Source: Pseudopedobacter sp038243635
GTDB lineage: Bacteria > Bacteroidota > Bacteroidia > Sphingobacteriales > Sphingobacteriaceae
Length of the DNA stretch: 21,075 nt
Direction: 5' to 3'
Assembly (NCBI GenBank): GCA_038243635.1
Contig: JBBSQW010000050.1
Span: 1 to 21,075 of the forward strand
The position numbers were made by a program, and so were the translations under genes. The notes below the pieces were generated by a model. That model was given only the letters and a program-made list of their open reading frames with translations, was not told the DNA's origin and searched no databases. Of the stretch, positions 13,823-21,075 are shown in pieces (the stretch's first letter is position 1; each line of letters starts with the position of its first letter).

Positions 13823-15736
13823 ATGAATAATATCTCTACATTAACTACCATTCCGCAACTTTTAAGAAACGTTGTCCAAAATATACATTCGGCAGAGGAC
13901 ACTTTTTTACTTAGTAAAGAAAAAGAAGTTTGGGAAGAAATTTCATTTAAAACGACGCTAGAAAAGGCGGATGCTATAAGCGCCTATTTTCTAGAAATGG
14001 GAATAAACAAAGGAGACCGAATAGGATTTATAATTGAAAACTGTCCCGAATATGTTTTCTACGACCAAGGTTTACAGCAGATTGGCGCCATAAACACGTC
14101 CATATACCCGACCCTTTCTGAGACTGAAATTGAATATATTTTATTAGATTCAGGAGCTAAAACTATTTTAGTTGGTAGCCCATTCTTACTCAAAAAGATA
14201 TTAAAAATTACAAATCATTGCCCAGAGCTAATGAGGATTATTCCGATTTTTGATGATTATGTAAAAATCACTGAACAAGTAAAAGTCAATGCCGGAATTA
14301 TCAGTTTAAGCGAAGTTATTAAAGAAGGCAAGGATGCTTTACCCAAACATGTAACAGAGATTGACAAACGACGCTCGCAAATTCATTCATCCGATATTTC
14401 TGGATTAATCTATACTTCTGGCACCACTGGAACGCCTAAGGGTGTAATGCTTACGCATGCTAATTTTGTAGAGAACGTAAAAGTTTGCTTACAGCAAATC
14501 CCTGTTATCGATAACCACGAAACGTTTCTATCTTTTTTACCTCTCTCTCACGTTTTTGAGCGTACTGCTACTTATCATGTTTGTTGTGCCATGGGCTGTA
14601 AAATTGCATTTGCGCAAAGCTTGGAGTTGTTAGCAAAAAATATGGGCGAAGTAAAGCCAACCGTAATGTCTTGTGTTCCTCGCTTGTTAGAAAAAATTCA
14701 CGATAAAGCTATCAAAAGTGGTACTGCGGCAGGAGGAACGAAAGCTAAAATATTCACGTGGGCTTTAGAAACTGGAAAAAAATATCGTGAAATAAAAGAA
14801 GCTGGCAAAACACCTAGCATTTTCACCTCAATTCAACATGGCATTGCAGAAAAACTTGTTTTCAGCAAAATAAAGGAGAAAACTGGTGGAAGACTAAAGT
14901 TTATGATTTCTGGAGGCGCTGCGCTTCCTAAAAATGTAGGTGAGTTTTTTGGAGATTTAGGAATCAAAATATTAGAGGGATTTGGTTTAACAGAAACATC
15001 ACCAGTAATGTCGGTCACAGAATACCACCGCCAAGTTTACGGAACGGTTGGACGAGTAATTCCAGGAATTGAAGTTGGAATACAAGATGTGGAGACCAAG
15101 AGGTTCATCAACATTCAAACTCACGAAACTTTTAACGAAGATTTTATTTGCGAGGAAGGTGAAATTTGTGTGCGAGGGCACTGCGTAATGAAAGGTTACT
15201 TGAATAAGCCGGAAGAAACTGCCGAGGTAATTGACGAAGATGGCTGGTTCCACACCGGTGATGTGGGTAGGTTTTTTAAAGGAAACTTACAAATTACCGA
15301 TAGAATTAAAAATATGTTGGTAAACGCTTATGGAAAAAATATTTATCCAACACCGGTAGAAAGCACCTACTTAAAAAGTCCGAAAATTGAAAGTGTATTT
15401 TTAATTGGCGACAAAAGAGAATACGTTACGGCTATTATTACACCAAGCAGAGAGACTTTACAAGAAACATTCAAATTAGAAGATTCATTTTTTGATCAGC
15501 CTGACTTGTTTATAGATGATGAAAATATCATAAAATGGTTTGCCGAAGATCTAAAGAAACTATCGCCAGAATTGGCAAAATTTGAACGAATCAAAAACTT
15601 TATTGTAAAAAGAAATCCTTTCAATATCGAAGACGGAGACATCACTCCCACCATGAAACCGAAACGGAAGGTTATCGAAAAGAAATACCTTGATTACATT
15701 GACCACATGTATAATGCAGAAGTTGAAATCGATTAA
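13823..15736 (+). CDS. Long-chain fatty acid--CoA ligase (AMP-forming)
   Basis: An ANL-superfamily enzyme that activates fatty acids with ATP and CoA through an acyl-adenylate, for beta-oxidation or lipid remodelling; probably cytosolic or loosely membrane-bound. Of its 637 residues, the ATP/AMP signature is Y-T-S-G-T-T-G-T-P-K-G (197-207). The substrate-side motif is G-F-G-L-T-E-T-S-P, the hinge-region motif G-W-F-H-T-G-D (474-480), and the C-terminal lid has N-A-Y-G-K-N-I-Y-P-T-P. The S-F-L-P-L-S-H-V-F-E-R segment is typical of long-chain enzymes. It is the first gene after the isc terminator and may start a plus-strand run with the MFS, DUF480 and lipoprotein genes (gaps 57, 31 and 68 nt). 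The exact chain length used cannot be read from the sequence. Confidence 0.9.
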   Translation: MNNISTLTTIPQLLRNVVQNIHSAEDTFLLSKEKEVWEEISFKTTLEKADAISAYFLEMGINKGDRIGFIIENCPEYVFYDQGLQQIGAINTSIYPTLSETEIEYILLDSGAKTILVGSPFLLKKILKITNHCPELMRIIPIFDDYVKITEQVKVNAGIISLSEVIKEGKDALPKHVTEIDKRRSQIHSSDISGLIYTSGTTGTPKGVMLTHANFVENVKVCLQQIPVIDNHETFLSFLPLSHVFERTATYHVCCAMGCKIAFAQSLELLAKNMGEVKPTVMSCVPRLLEKIHDKAIKSGTAAGGTKAKIFTWALETGKKYREIKEAGKTPSIFTSIQHGIAEKLVFSKIKEKTGGRLKFMISGGAALPKNVGEFFGDLGIKILEGFGLTETSPVMSVTEYHRQVYGTVGRVIPGIEVGIQDVETKRFINIQTHETFNEDFICEEGEICVRGHCVMKGYLNKPEETAEVIDEDGWFHTGDVGRFFKGNLQITDRIKNMLVNAYGKNIYPTPVESTYLKSPKIESVFLIGDKREYVTAIITPSRETLQETFKLEDSFFDQPDLFIDDENIIKWFAEDLKKLSPELAKFERIKNFIVKRNPFNIEDGDITPTMKPKRKVIEKKYLDYIDHMYNAEVEID

Positions 15737-15793
15737 AATTTAATAAAAGCTAATTCTTTTGTTACAAAACTGGATATTTGCAAAAAAACTAAA

Positions 15794-16945
15794 ATGCTAC
15801 CCGCAAATAAACAAAGAGCTTTTATAGGTTTAATTTTCTTTTCTATTGGTATAGGTTTTGCGAGTTGGGCATCCCGTATTCCTGATATAAAAGCACACTT
15901 TCAATTGAACGATGCTGAGTTAGGCTCTTTACTGATTTTAATGCCTATTAGTTCGTTAATTAGTTTACCCTTTTCGGGTTGGTTGGTTTCTAAATTTAAC
16001 AGCCGTAAACCGCTCATTATATCTATCTTTTTAAACGCCTGTTCTTTAATGCTGATTGGAAATGCGAATTCCATATTTGTGTTATCAATTGGTATTTCTT
16101 TATTTTCTTTTACAACTAGAACGTTAAATCTTTCTTTAAATACACAAGGCGTACACTTGCAAAAACAATTTCTAAAAAATATTCTAGGCACATTTCATGG
16201 TTTATGGAGTGCAGGAGGCATTTTAGGTGCAGCGTTAACCACTTTATTGCTAAATTATCAAATTAGCATTCAGCTACATTTAGTCATGGTTGCTGTCATC
16301 GTAATTATTGCGTGTGCAAGTGCTTATCCATTTCTAATTAAAAACGACAAACCCAAATCTGGCAATAAAATAATCATTGGCAAGCCAGATCCTTTTATTT
16401 TTATGTTAGGATTAATTGCTTTTTGTGCCGCAGTTTGTGAAGGCGGCATGTTTGATTGGAGTGGTATTTACTTTAAGGAAGTAATCAAAACGCCAATCTT
16501 TACTTATGGCTACCTTACTTTTATGACTTTTATGGCTGGCTTCCGCTTTCTATCGGGATCAATTATCGCTAAAATAGGGATGCGTAGAAATTACACAATA
16601 AGTGCGTTTAGCATATTGGCGGGCGTTCTTTTAGCAATATCGTTCCCAAATATATGGTGCGGATTAATCGGCTTTGCATTAATTGGAATTGGCACAGCAT
16701 CAATTGTTCCCATGACCTATGCCTTGGCTGGCAAATCCGACAAATACTCTACCGGAATGGCATTATCCATTATCACCACTTACACCATTTCTGGGATGTT
16801 GATTGGTCCGCCAATCATAGGTTATATTTCACATGCATTTAATTTAAGGGTTTCATTTATTTTATTTGCTGTAGCAGGATTTATGATTTTTCCAATCTCG
16901 CACCTGTTATTTAAGAAATTTTTCAACAACCAAGATAATATTTAG
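15794..16945 (+). CDS. Major facilitator superfamily transporter
   Basis: Inner-membrane transporter, 383 residues, with about twelve hydrophobic segments in two halves separated by a charged loop near residues 190-200 (K-N-D-K-P-K-S-G-N-K). The first helix reads I-F-F-S-I-G-I-G-F-A-S-W, followed by S-R-I-P-D-I-K (27-33), and the loop between helices 2 and 3 carries the charged S-K-F-N-S-R-K-P motif of the MFS. The overall pattern resembles the YbjJ-like and fucose-permease-like MFS group, but no substrate can be assigned. The ATG at 15794 follows an A-rich leader with a TATTTG word, and the DUF480 gene begins 31 nt after the stop. Confidence 0.87.
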   Translation: MLPANKQRAFIGLIFFSIGIGFASWASRIPDIKAHFQLNDAELGSLLILMPISSLISLPFSGWLVSKFNSRKPLIISIFLNACSLMLIGNANSIFVLSIGISLFSFTTRTLNLSLNTQGVHLQKQFLKNILGTFHGLWSAGGILGAALTTLLLNYQISIQLHLVMVAVIVIIACASAYPFLIKNDKPKSGNKIIIGKPDPFIFMLGLIAFCAAVCEGGMFDWSGIYFKEVIKTPIFTYGYLTFMTFMAGFRFLSGSIIAKIGMRRNYTISAFSILAGVLLAISFPNIWCGLIGFALIGIGTASIVPMTYALAGKSDKYSTGMALSIITTYTISGMLIGPPIIGYISHAFNLRVSFILFAVAGFMIFPISHLLFKKFFNNQDNI

Positions 16946-16976
16946 TACTTTCTACCTACAAAACCAAAATCACGAA

Positions 16977-17633
16977 ATGGAACAAAACAAAGCCTTACCG
17001 ATACTAAGCAGTACAGAAATTAGAGTTTTAGGCGCCTTAATGGAAAAAAGCAAAACTACGCCAGATTATTACCCGATGACTTTGAACAGTTTAACGGCAG
17101 CATGCAACCAAAAAAGTTCCAGAAAACCTGTAGTAGAGTATGATGATGAGACAGTAATTTTGGCTTTGGATAGCTTAAAAAAGAAGGGTTTAACTGCTAC
17201 CGCAACTGGTGGCAGTAGCAGAGCAACGAAATACAAACATAATTTTGCGATTGTATATCCAGTTGTTCCTTCTCAAGTTGCAGTAATGGCATTGTTGTTT
17301 TTACGCGGTGCTTTAACGCCTGGAGAAATCAACAGCAATTCGGGAAGGTTATATGAGTTTGAAAGCTTGGATGATGTACAGGAAGTTTTAGAACAATTGT
17401 CTAGCGATGAAACACCTTTTACTGTACAAATACCTAAAAAATCTGGACAAAAAGAAGCTAGATTTGTTCATTTATTTGCTGGTGAACCAGATTTAAATTA
17501 TGAGGATGATAGCGTTGCCGAACCCGCAAGAAAATCTGTGGGCGAGCTGGAAGCAAGAGTTGCTACGCTAGAAGAAAACTACGCACAATTAAAAACTGAT
17601 TTTGATAAGTTGATGAAGGAATTGATGGGTTAA
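16977..17633 (+). CDS. DUF480 (YceH-family) winged-helix protein
   Basis: A conserved bacterial protein of unclear function, 218 residues. It starts L-S-S-T-E-I-R-V-L-G-A-L-M-E-K-S-K-T-T-P-D-Y-Y-P, a hallmark of the DUF480/YceH family. The fold is expected to be two winged-helix domains (about 10-90 and 95-175; the second starts near V-P-S-Q-V-A-V-M-A-L-L-F-L-R-G). Residues about 187-215 form a heptad-rich coiled coil (V-G-E-L-E-A-R-V-A-T-L-E), suggesting oligomerisation. The fold implies nucleic-acid or protein binding, but I do not claim a role. It is probably co-transcribed with the MFS gene upstream. No enzymatic motif is visible. Confidence 0.9.
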   Translation: MEQNKALPILSSTEIRVLGALMEKSKTTPDYYPMTLNSLTAACNQKSSRKPVVEYDDETVILALDSLKKKGLTATATGGSSRATKYKHNFAIVYPVVPSQVAVMALLFLRGALTPGEINSNSGRLYEFESLDDVQEVLEQLSSDETPFTVQIPKKSGQKEARFVHLFAGEPDLNYEDDSVAEPARKSVGELEARVATLEENYAQLKTDFDKLMKELMG

Positions 17634-17701
17634 AAGTTCGTTTGGCATCAAAATAGTGTCTCTGTCAAAATAATATTTTAGAATTTATACGTTTAGCCTA
17701 T

Positions 17702-18457
17702 ATGCTTTTCAATTTTAGATTTAGTACTTACTTTTTTATCATTACTTCGGCTACATTTTTAGCATCCTGTTCATCGGTTTACTTGCCAAATGTACCTAAC
17801 AGTCCAATGTTGAGTGCGAAAAACGAGATTCATGCTTCGGGCCATGTGTCGCTAAAAGGTAATTTAAGTTTTAATACTGCCTACGCAGTTTCTGACCATG
17901 TTGGTGTATTATTTAACGGATCTTTTGTTGATCAATCCAAACGAAAGAAAGACTTCAGTCAGGATTTAGTAGAAGTTGGCGCCGGCTATTACACCACATT
18001 TGGGAAAGACAATAGTCGTATTTTAGAAGTTTATGGTGGTTTAGGAACAGGTTCAACACAACGGACTTATCGCACTTTTGAAGACAATGGAAGTATTACC
18101 ACAGATTTGCAAAAAGTTAAGTTTGGTAAATCGTTTCTGCAAGTAAACTACAGCACCAAAGAAAAAAACTCTATCACGTTGTTCTCTAAAAAATTCCCCC
18201 TTAATTATGGAACCATCTTTAGAATTAGCCATGTAAGCATGCGTAAATTTGACCGAAATAATATAGCGCAACCTTTAGAAGACAATATTTTTATTGAACC
18301 TGTATTTTTTACTCGCTTAAAACTGAATGAGAACCTTCAATTGCAATACACTACGGGAAGTAACTTTGGCTTAAAGAATAGGGATTTTATGACCGCTGGA
18401 AGTTCTGTATTTACACTTGGTATAATTGTTAATTTGGGCGGGAGTAAGGTTTTTTAA
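17702..18457 (+). CDS. Lipoprotein of unknown function, probable outer-membrane beta-sheet protein
   Basis: Family not recognised. The N-terminus is a lipoprotein signal peptide: a hydrophobic stretch (about 9-20) ending in F-L-A-S-C, with C23 as the lipidated cysteine, so the mature protein of about 229 residues is membrane-anchored. The mature part is rich in alternating polar and aromatic strands (H-V-G-V-L-F-N-G-S-F, V-G-A-G-Y-Y-T-T-F-G, L-E-V-Y-G-G-L-G-T-G) and ends in V-F-T-L-G-I-I-V-N-L, like an eight-stranded-type outer-membrane barrel. It differs from ordinary barrels in having a lipobox. It follows the DUF480 gene by 68 nt. The surface role is unknown. Confidence 0.75.
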   Translation: MLFNFRFSTYFFIITSATFLASCSSVYLPNVPNSPMLSAKNEIHASGHVSLKGNLSFNTAYAVSDHVGVLFNGSFVDQSKRKKDFSQDLVEVGAGYYTTFGKDNSRILEVYGGLGTGSTQRTYRTFEDNGSITTDLQKVKFGKSFLQVNYSTKEKNSITLFSKKFPLNYGTIFRISHVSMRKFDRNNIAQPLEDNIFIEPVFFTRLKLNENLQLQYTTGSNFGLKNRDFMTAGSSVFTLGIIVNLGGSKVF

Positions 18458-18555
18458 ATCTTGCCCTGGATTTTTAACCACAGAGGTCACGAAAATTTTT
18501 CACAGAAGTTACAGAGTTAAGTTTTTTATTTTAGACAAGAGCCTTTAACATTTTG

Positions 18556-18573
18556 AACGCTGGGCGTTTTTTT
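18556..18573 (+). terminator. Small hairpin with T run, possible terminator for the lipoprotein gene
   Basis: AACGC pairs with GCGTT across a TGG loop and is followed by T5. The stem is only 5 bp and lies about 100 nt after the stop at 18457. Confidence 0.45.
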
Positions 18574-18660
18574 AACCACGAGGACGCAAACGTCAAAGAC
18601 CTTGGTTCAGACTATCTCCTAATTACTCTTATTGCATTAGTCTTTGTTCTTTAATCCTTC

Positions 18661-18685
18661 ATCTTTCTTAATAAAGAAAGATTTT
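18661..18685 (+). terminator. AT-rich hairpin with T run
   Basis: ATCTTTCTT pairs perfectly with AAGAAAGAT across the loop AATA and is followed by TTT. The stem is AT-rich, so its strength as a terminator is uncertain. It could also be part of the surrounding repeat. Confidence 0.4.
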
Positions 18686-18853
18686 GCGTTAACGATATAA
18701 GCGGATACCGGCTTTTGTGATTAAAGCCTGTGCAGTATGAGCGGTTAGCGTGTTAAAACGCCCAAATGATGATTTTCTAAAACCTCTACTCTGTTTTTTA
18801 CTATAATACACCTCACAAAAAGACTAAAAAATTTAAATAAAGATTTAAAAGCT

Positions 18854-18861
18854 TAAATTTG
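18854..18861 (+). promoter_or_regulatory. Candidate -7 promoter element for lysS
   Basis: TAAATTTG matches TAnnTTTG exactly and ends 17 nt before the ATG at 18879, implying a leader of about 11 nt. The -33 region is a featureless A/T stretch. Confidence 0.45.
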
Positions 18862-18878
18862 CGCAAATTTTAAGTTTT

Positions 18879-20597
18879 ATGAGCGCACTTTCAGAACAGG
18901 AAATACAAAGACGCGAGTCTTTAAACGAACTAAGAAAATTAGGCATTGACCCTTACCCAGCAGAAGCTTACCACATTAACGCGAATGCGAAGGATATTTT
19001 AGCCAACTACGAAAGAGAAAAAACTGCTTATAAAAACATTAGCATTGCTGGCCGGATAATGACACGTAGAATTATGGGAAACGCATCTTTTGTAGAGATA
19101 CAAGATGCGACTGGCAGGTTGCAAGTTTATATCAGAAGAGATGATGTTTGCCCTGACGAGGACAAAACTTTATACAATACGGTATTTAAAAAGCTGTTGG
19201 ATATTGGTGATTTCATTGGCGTTAAAGGCTACGTTTTTACTACGCAAACCGGCGAAATATCTTTACACGCAACCGAATTTAAAGTTCTTGCTAAATCATT
19301 AAAACCGTTGCCAATTGTTAAACGTGACGAAGAAGGAAACGTTTACGATGGTTTTACGGATCCAGAAATGCGTTACAGAATGCGTTATGTGGATTTAACG
19401 GTTAATCCTGAATATAAGGAGATTTTTAAAACCCGCTCGAAAGTAATTAGCACTATGCGCAATTATTTTGACAGCCAAGGTTGGATGGAGGTTGAAACGC
19501 CAATTCTACAATCCGTACACGGTGGAGCGGCCGCAAGACCGTTCAATACGTACCATAACACGTTAGATATGCCGTTGTTTTTGCGTATAGCGAACGAGCT
19601 GTATTTAAAAAGATTAATTGTAGCAGGTTTTGATGGCGTTTACGAATTCGGTAAAATGTTTAGAAACGAGGGAATGGACCGTACACACAACCCAGAATAT
19701 ACGGCTATGGAAATTTACGTGGCCTACAAAGATTATATATGGATGATGGCGATGGTGGAAGAATGTTTGGAAAAAGTGGCTATCGCATCTACCGGGAAGT
19801 CGGCAGTACCAGTTGGCGAACATACCATTGATTTTGCTGGCCCTTACGAGAAACTTTCTATGTATGATTCTATCTTGAAATACACAGATGTGGATGTTTC
19901 TGAAATGGATGAAGAAGCGTTAAGAGCCACTTGCACAAGCATGAACATACAAGTTGAGGCAAGTTTTGGCAAAGGGAAACTGGTTGATGCTATTTTTGGA
20001 GAAAAAGTGGAGCATGAATTGATTCAGCCAACTTACATTACCGACTACCCCATTGAGATGACGCCTTTGGCCAAAAAGCATAGAAGTAAAGAAGGATTGG
20101 TGGAACGTTTTGAGCTTTTTGTAAACGGAAAGGAGATTGCCAATGCATACTCGGAACTGAACGATGCGATTGACCAAAAAGAACGTTTTGAAGATCAGTC
20201 GAGATTGGCCGCCCGTGGAGATGATGAAGCGATGGCAATGGATGACGATTTTATTAGAGCTCTGGAATACGGGATGCCGCCAACAGCGGGCTTAGGAATT
20301 GGTATCGACCGATTAGTGATGATGATGACTAACCAACAGAGTATTCAAGAGGTGTTATTTTTCCCTCAGATGCGGGCAGAAAAGAAAGCTAAAGTTTACA
20401 GTGATGATGACTTTGTTGCTTTAGGAATTCCAGCAGAATGGGTTCCGGTTTTGCATAAAATGAATATTAACACTCCAGAAGATTTAAAAGCAGCAAACCC
20501 TAATAAAGTATTCAATGATTTAGGTGGAATGCGCAAAAAAATGAAGTTGGATATTACAATGCCTCAAAAAGAAGAAGTGATGGCTTGGTTTGGCTAG
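18879..20597 (+). CDS. lysS: Lysyl-tRNA synthetase, class II
   Basis: Charges tRNA-Lys with lysine in the cytosol; dimeric class IIb synthetase. Domains in order are an N-terminal helix and OB-fold anticodon-binding domain (about 50-135, with I-M-T-R-R-I-M-G-N-A-S-F-V-E-I-Q-D), then the catalytic core. The core contains motif 1 (G-W-M-E-V-E-T-P-I-L, about 201-210), motif 2 (F-R-N-E-G-M-D, about 261-267) and motif 3 (G-L-G-I-G-I-D-R, 471-478). At 572 residues it is about 65 longer than E. coli LysRS. The extra C-terminal part (about 505-572) contains L-G-I-P-A-E-W-V-P-V-L-H-K-M-N-I and N-D-L-G-G-M-R-K-K, a small helical module seen in Bacteroidota LysRS. It is a single gene after a long repeat-rich spacer, with no partner gene. 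Confidence 0.97.
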   Translation: MSALSEQEIQRRESLNELRKLGIDPYPAEAYHINANAKDILANYEREKTAYKNISIAGRIMTRRIMGNASFVEIQDATGRLQVYIRRDDVCPDEDKTLYNTVFKKLLDIGDFIGVKGYVFTTQTGEISLHATEFKVLAKSLKPLPIVKRDEEGNVYDGFTDPEMRYRMRYVDLTVNPEYKEIFKTRSKVISTMRNYFDSQGWMEVETPILQSVHGGAAARPFNTYHNTLDMPLFLRIANELYLKRLIVAGFDGVYEFGKMFRNEGMDRTHNPEYTAMEIYVAYKDYIWMMAMVEECLEKVAIASTGKSAVPVGEHTIDFAGPYEKLSMYDSILKYTDVDVSEMDEEALRATCTSMNIQVEASFGKGKLVDAIFGEKVEHELIQPTYITDYPIEMTPLAKKHRSKEGLVERFELFVNGKEIANAYSELNDAIDQKERFEDQSRLAARGDDEAMAMDDDFIRALEYGMPPTAGLGIGIDRLVMMMTNQQSIQEVLFFPQMRAEKKAKVYSDDDFVALGIPAEWVPVLHKMNINTPEDLKAANPNKVFNDLGGMRKKMKLDITMPQKEEVMAWFG

Positions 20598-20704
20598 GTG
20601 GTTAGTTTGACTAAGTGGTTAGGTGGTTGGATGGTTAGGTGGTTAGACCTTTTTGGTTTGGAAAGCACTTTGATTTCTCCTACTTGAATGCAAAGTTCAC
20701 CTTT

Positions 20705-20764
20705 CTTAGAGTTAAGCGTAGCGTCTCTATGGATTCACATATGGATCAGAGTCTCTGGCTCTTT
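20705..20764. repeat. 60-bp direct repeat, copy 1
   Basis: Begins CTTAGAGTTAAGCGTAGCGT and ends GGCTCTTT. It is identical to copy 2 at 54 of 60 positions by direct comparison. CTTAGAG and CTCTATG form an imperfect inverted repeat inside it. Confidence 0.85.
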
Positions 20765-20831
20765 TTAAGAGAAACGCAGGGCCGTTTGCAACAGACCCTG
20801 CTTGGACAGAATATGGAAAGCCCCAACTGTC

Positions 20832-20891
20832 CTTAGAGTTAAGCGTAGCGTCTCTAAGGATTCACAAATGGATTATAGTCTCCGACTCTTT
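20832..20891. repeat. 60-bp direct repeat, copy 2
   Basis: Starts 127 bp after the start of copy 1. Here the arms CTTAGAG (20832-20838) and CTCTAAG are perfect around a 13-nt loop TTAAGCGTAGCGT, so this copy could form a hairpin. Confidence 0.85.
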
Positions 20892-21000
20892 ACAAACAAT
20901 TTTACTCGTCGGGTAATAGATTAATAGTCAACAATAAAAATTATTATATAAAGTAAAGGTTGACTAAAAACTAAAAACGGTTAGATACAAAATAAAAAAA

Positions 21001-21024
21001 CCTGATCAAATTGATCAGGTTTTT
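21001..21024. terminator. Bidirectional terminator
   Basis: CCTGATCAA and TTGATCAGG form a perfect 9-bp inverted repeat about a central A, with A7 on the left and T5 on the right. It is usable by lysS (about 400 nt upstream) and by a gene coming from the right. Confidence 0.85.
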
Positions 21025-21075
21025 CTGTGAGCAGCTAATTCCCTTTTGAAAATTATCCTTTATCATTTTTTCTCA

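Larger units (their letters stand above)
18458..18878. other. Repeat-rich 421-bp spacer between lipoprotein gene and lysS
   Basis: No gene seen. From left to right it holds ACCACAGAGGTCACG with later CACAGAAG and TTACAGAG words (18478-18517), a small hairpin with T run (18556-18573), the tract CTTTGTTCTTTAATCCTTC (18643-18661) and a hairpin at 18661-18685. A GC-richer block with CGGATACCGG follows (18702-18760), and the lysS promoter candidate lies at the right end. CACAGAGG-type words are common in intergenic repeats of several phyla. Confidence 0.5.
20598..21075. other. Non-coding tail after lysS
   Basis: 478 bases without a supported gene. It holds a GGTTAG-type heptad tract (20596-20646), two copies of a 60-bp direct repeat, an interrupted CAGGG/CCCTG inverted repeat (20778-20801) between them, and the terminator at 21001-21024. 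The ORF at 20639-20836 arises from the repeat. After the terminator only about 50 bases remain, without a recognisable gene. Confidence 0.55.

Noticed and set aside
18702..18760. GC-richer block before lysS considered as a tRNA or small RNA
   Set aside because: No cloverleaf or T-loop-like sequence can be formed; it fits better as a repeat fragment.
20639..20836. 65-codon plus-strand ORF after lysS
   Set aside because: It spans the GGTTAG tract and direct-repeat copy 1, and has no gene-like features; the same kind of peptide would arise wherever the repeat occurs.
20705..20891. Direct repeats considered as a CRISPR array
   Set aside because: Only two 60-bp copies, not identical, with a 67-bp interval and no cas genes.

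Overview
The window looks like chromosomal housekeeping DNA from a Bacteroidota bacterium, most likely a Sphingobacteriaceae member close to Pedobacter (inference from protein flavour). Supporting signs are the AT-rich base composition, the absence of clear Shine-Dalgarno sequences, start-proximal boxes resembling the Bacteroidota -7 element (TAnnTTTG), a zinc-free L31 protein, the Bacteroidota-type two-domain GlmU-like enzyme, a 572-residue LysRS with a C-terminal extension, and the intergenic repeat beginning GTCATCCTGAGCGGAGTCG that is common in this phylum. No phage, integrase, transposase, CRISPR, rRNA or tRNA gene was found.

Layout. (1) 1-4701, arginine region: the N-terminal part of argS (minus strand, cut by the window edge); a divergent arginine-deiminase-like gene broken by two compensating one-base frameshifts; a CtlX-like citrulline hydrolase; and an arginine decarboxylase closed by a strong terminator. 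(2) 4702-5239: about 540 bases with one doubtful small ORF and a hairpin. (3) 5240-7861, minus strand: prmA -> mpl (3 nt apart) -> a small XRE regulator. (4) 7862-8893: a short leader with a microORF interrupted by TGA, then an SDR dehydrogenase and a terminator shared with the convergent tpiA. (5) 8980-11245, minus strand: rpmE2, a terminator, the GlmU-like gene and tpiA (4 nt apart). (6) 11246-13762: a divergent region holding a three-tier nested inverted repeat and the iscS promoter candidate, then iscS-iscU-iscA and a strong terminator. (7) 13823-18457, plus strand: long-chain acyl-CoA synthetase, MFS transporter, DUF480 (YceH) protein and a lipoprotein of unknown function. (8) 18458-21075: a repeat-rich spacer, lysS, then a non-coding tail with a 60-bp direct repeat pair and a bidirectional terminator.

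How the genes fit together. The left part concentrates arginine chemistry: charging onto tRNA, deimination, citrulline hydrolysis and decarboxylation toward agmatine and polyamines. The middle combines peptidoglycan recycling (Mpl), UDP-GlcNAc supply (GlmU-like) and ribosome functions (PrmA, L31). The isc trio builds Fe-S clusters. Most of the window is ordinary core genome. The items most worth a second look are the doubly frameshifted deiminase-like gene, the nested inverted repeat upstream of iscS, the terminator directly in front of the GlmU-like gene, the 60-bp direct repeats after lysS, and the TGA-interrupted microORF upstream of the dehydrogenase. I did not find convincing evidence for a wholly new system.
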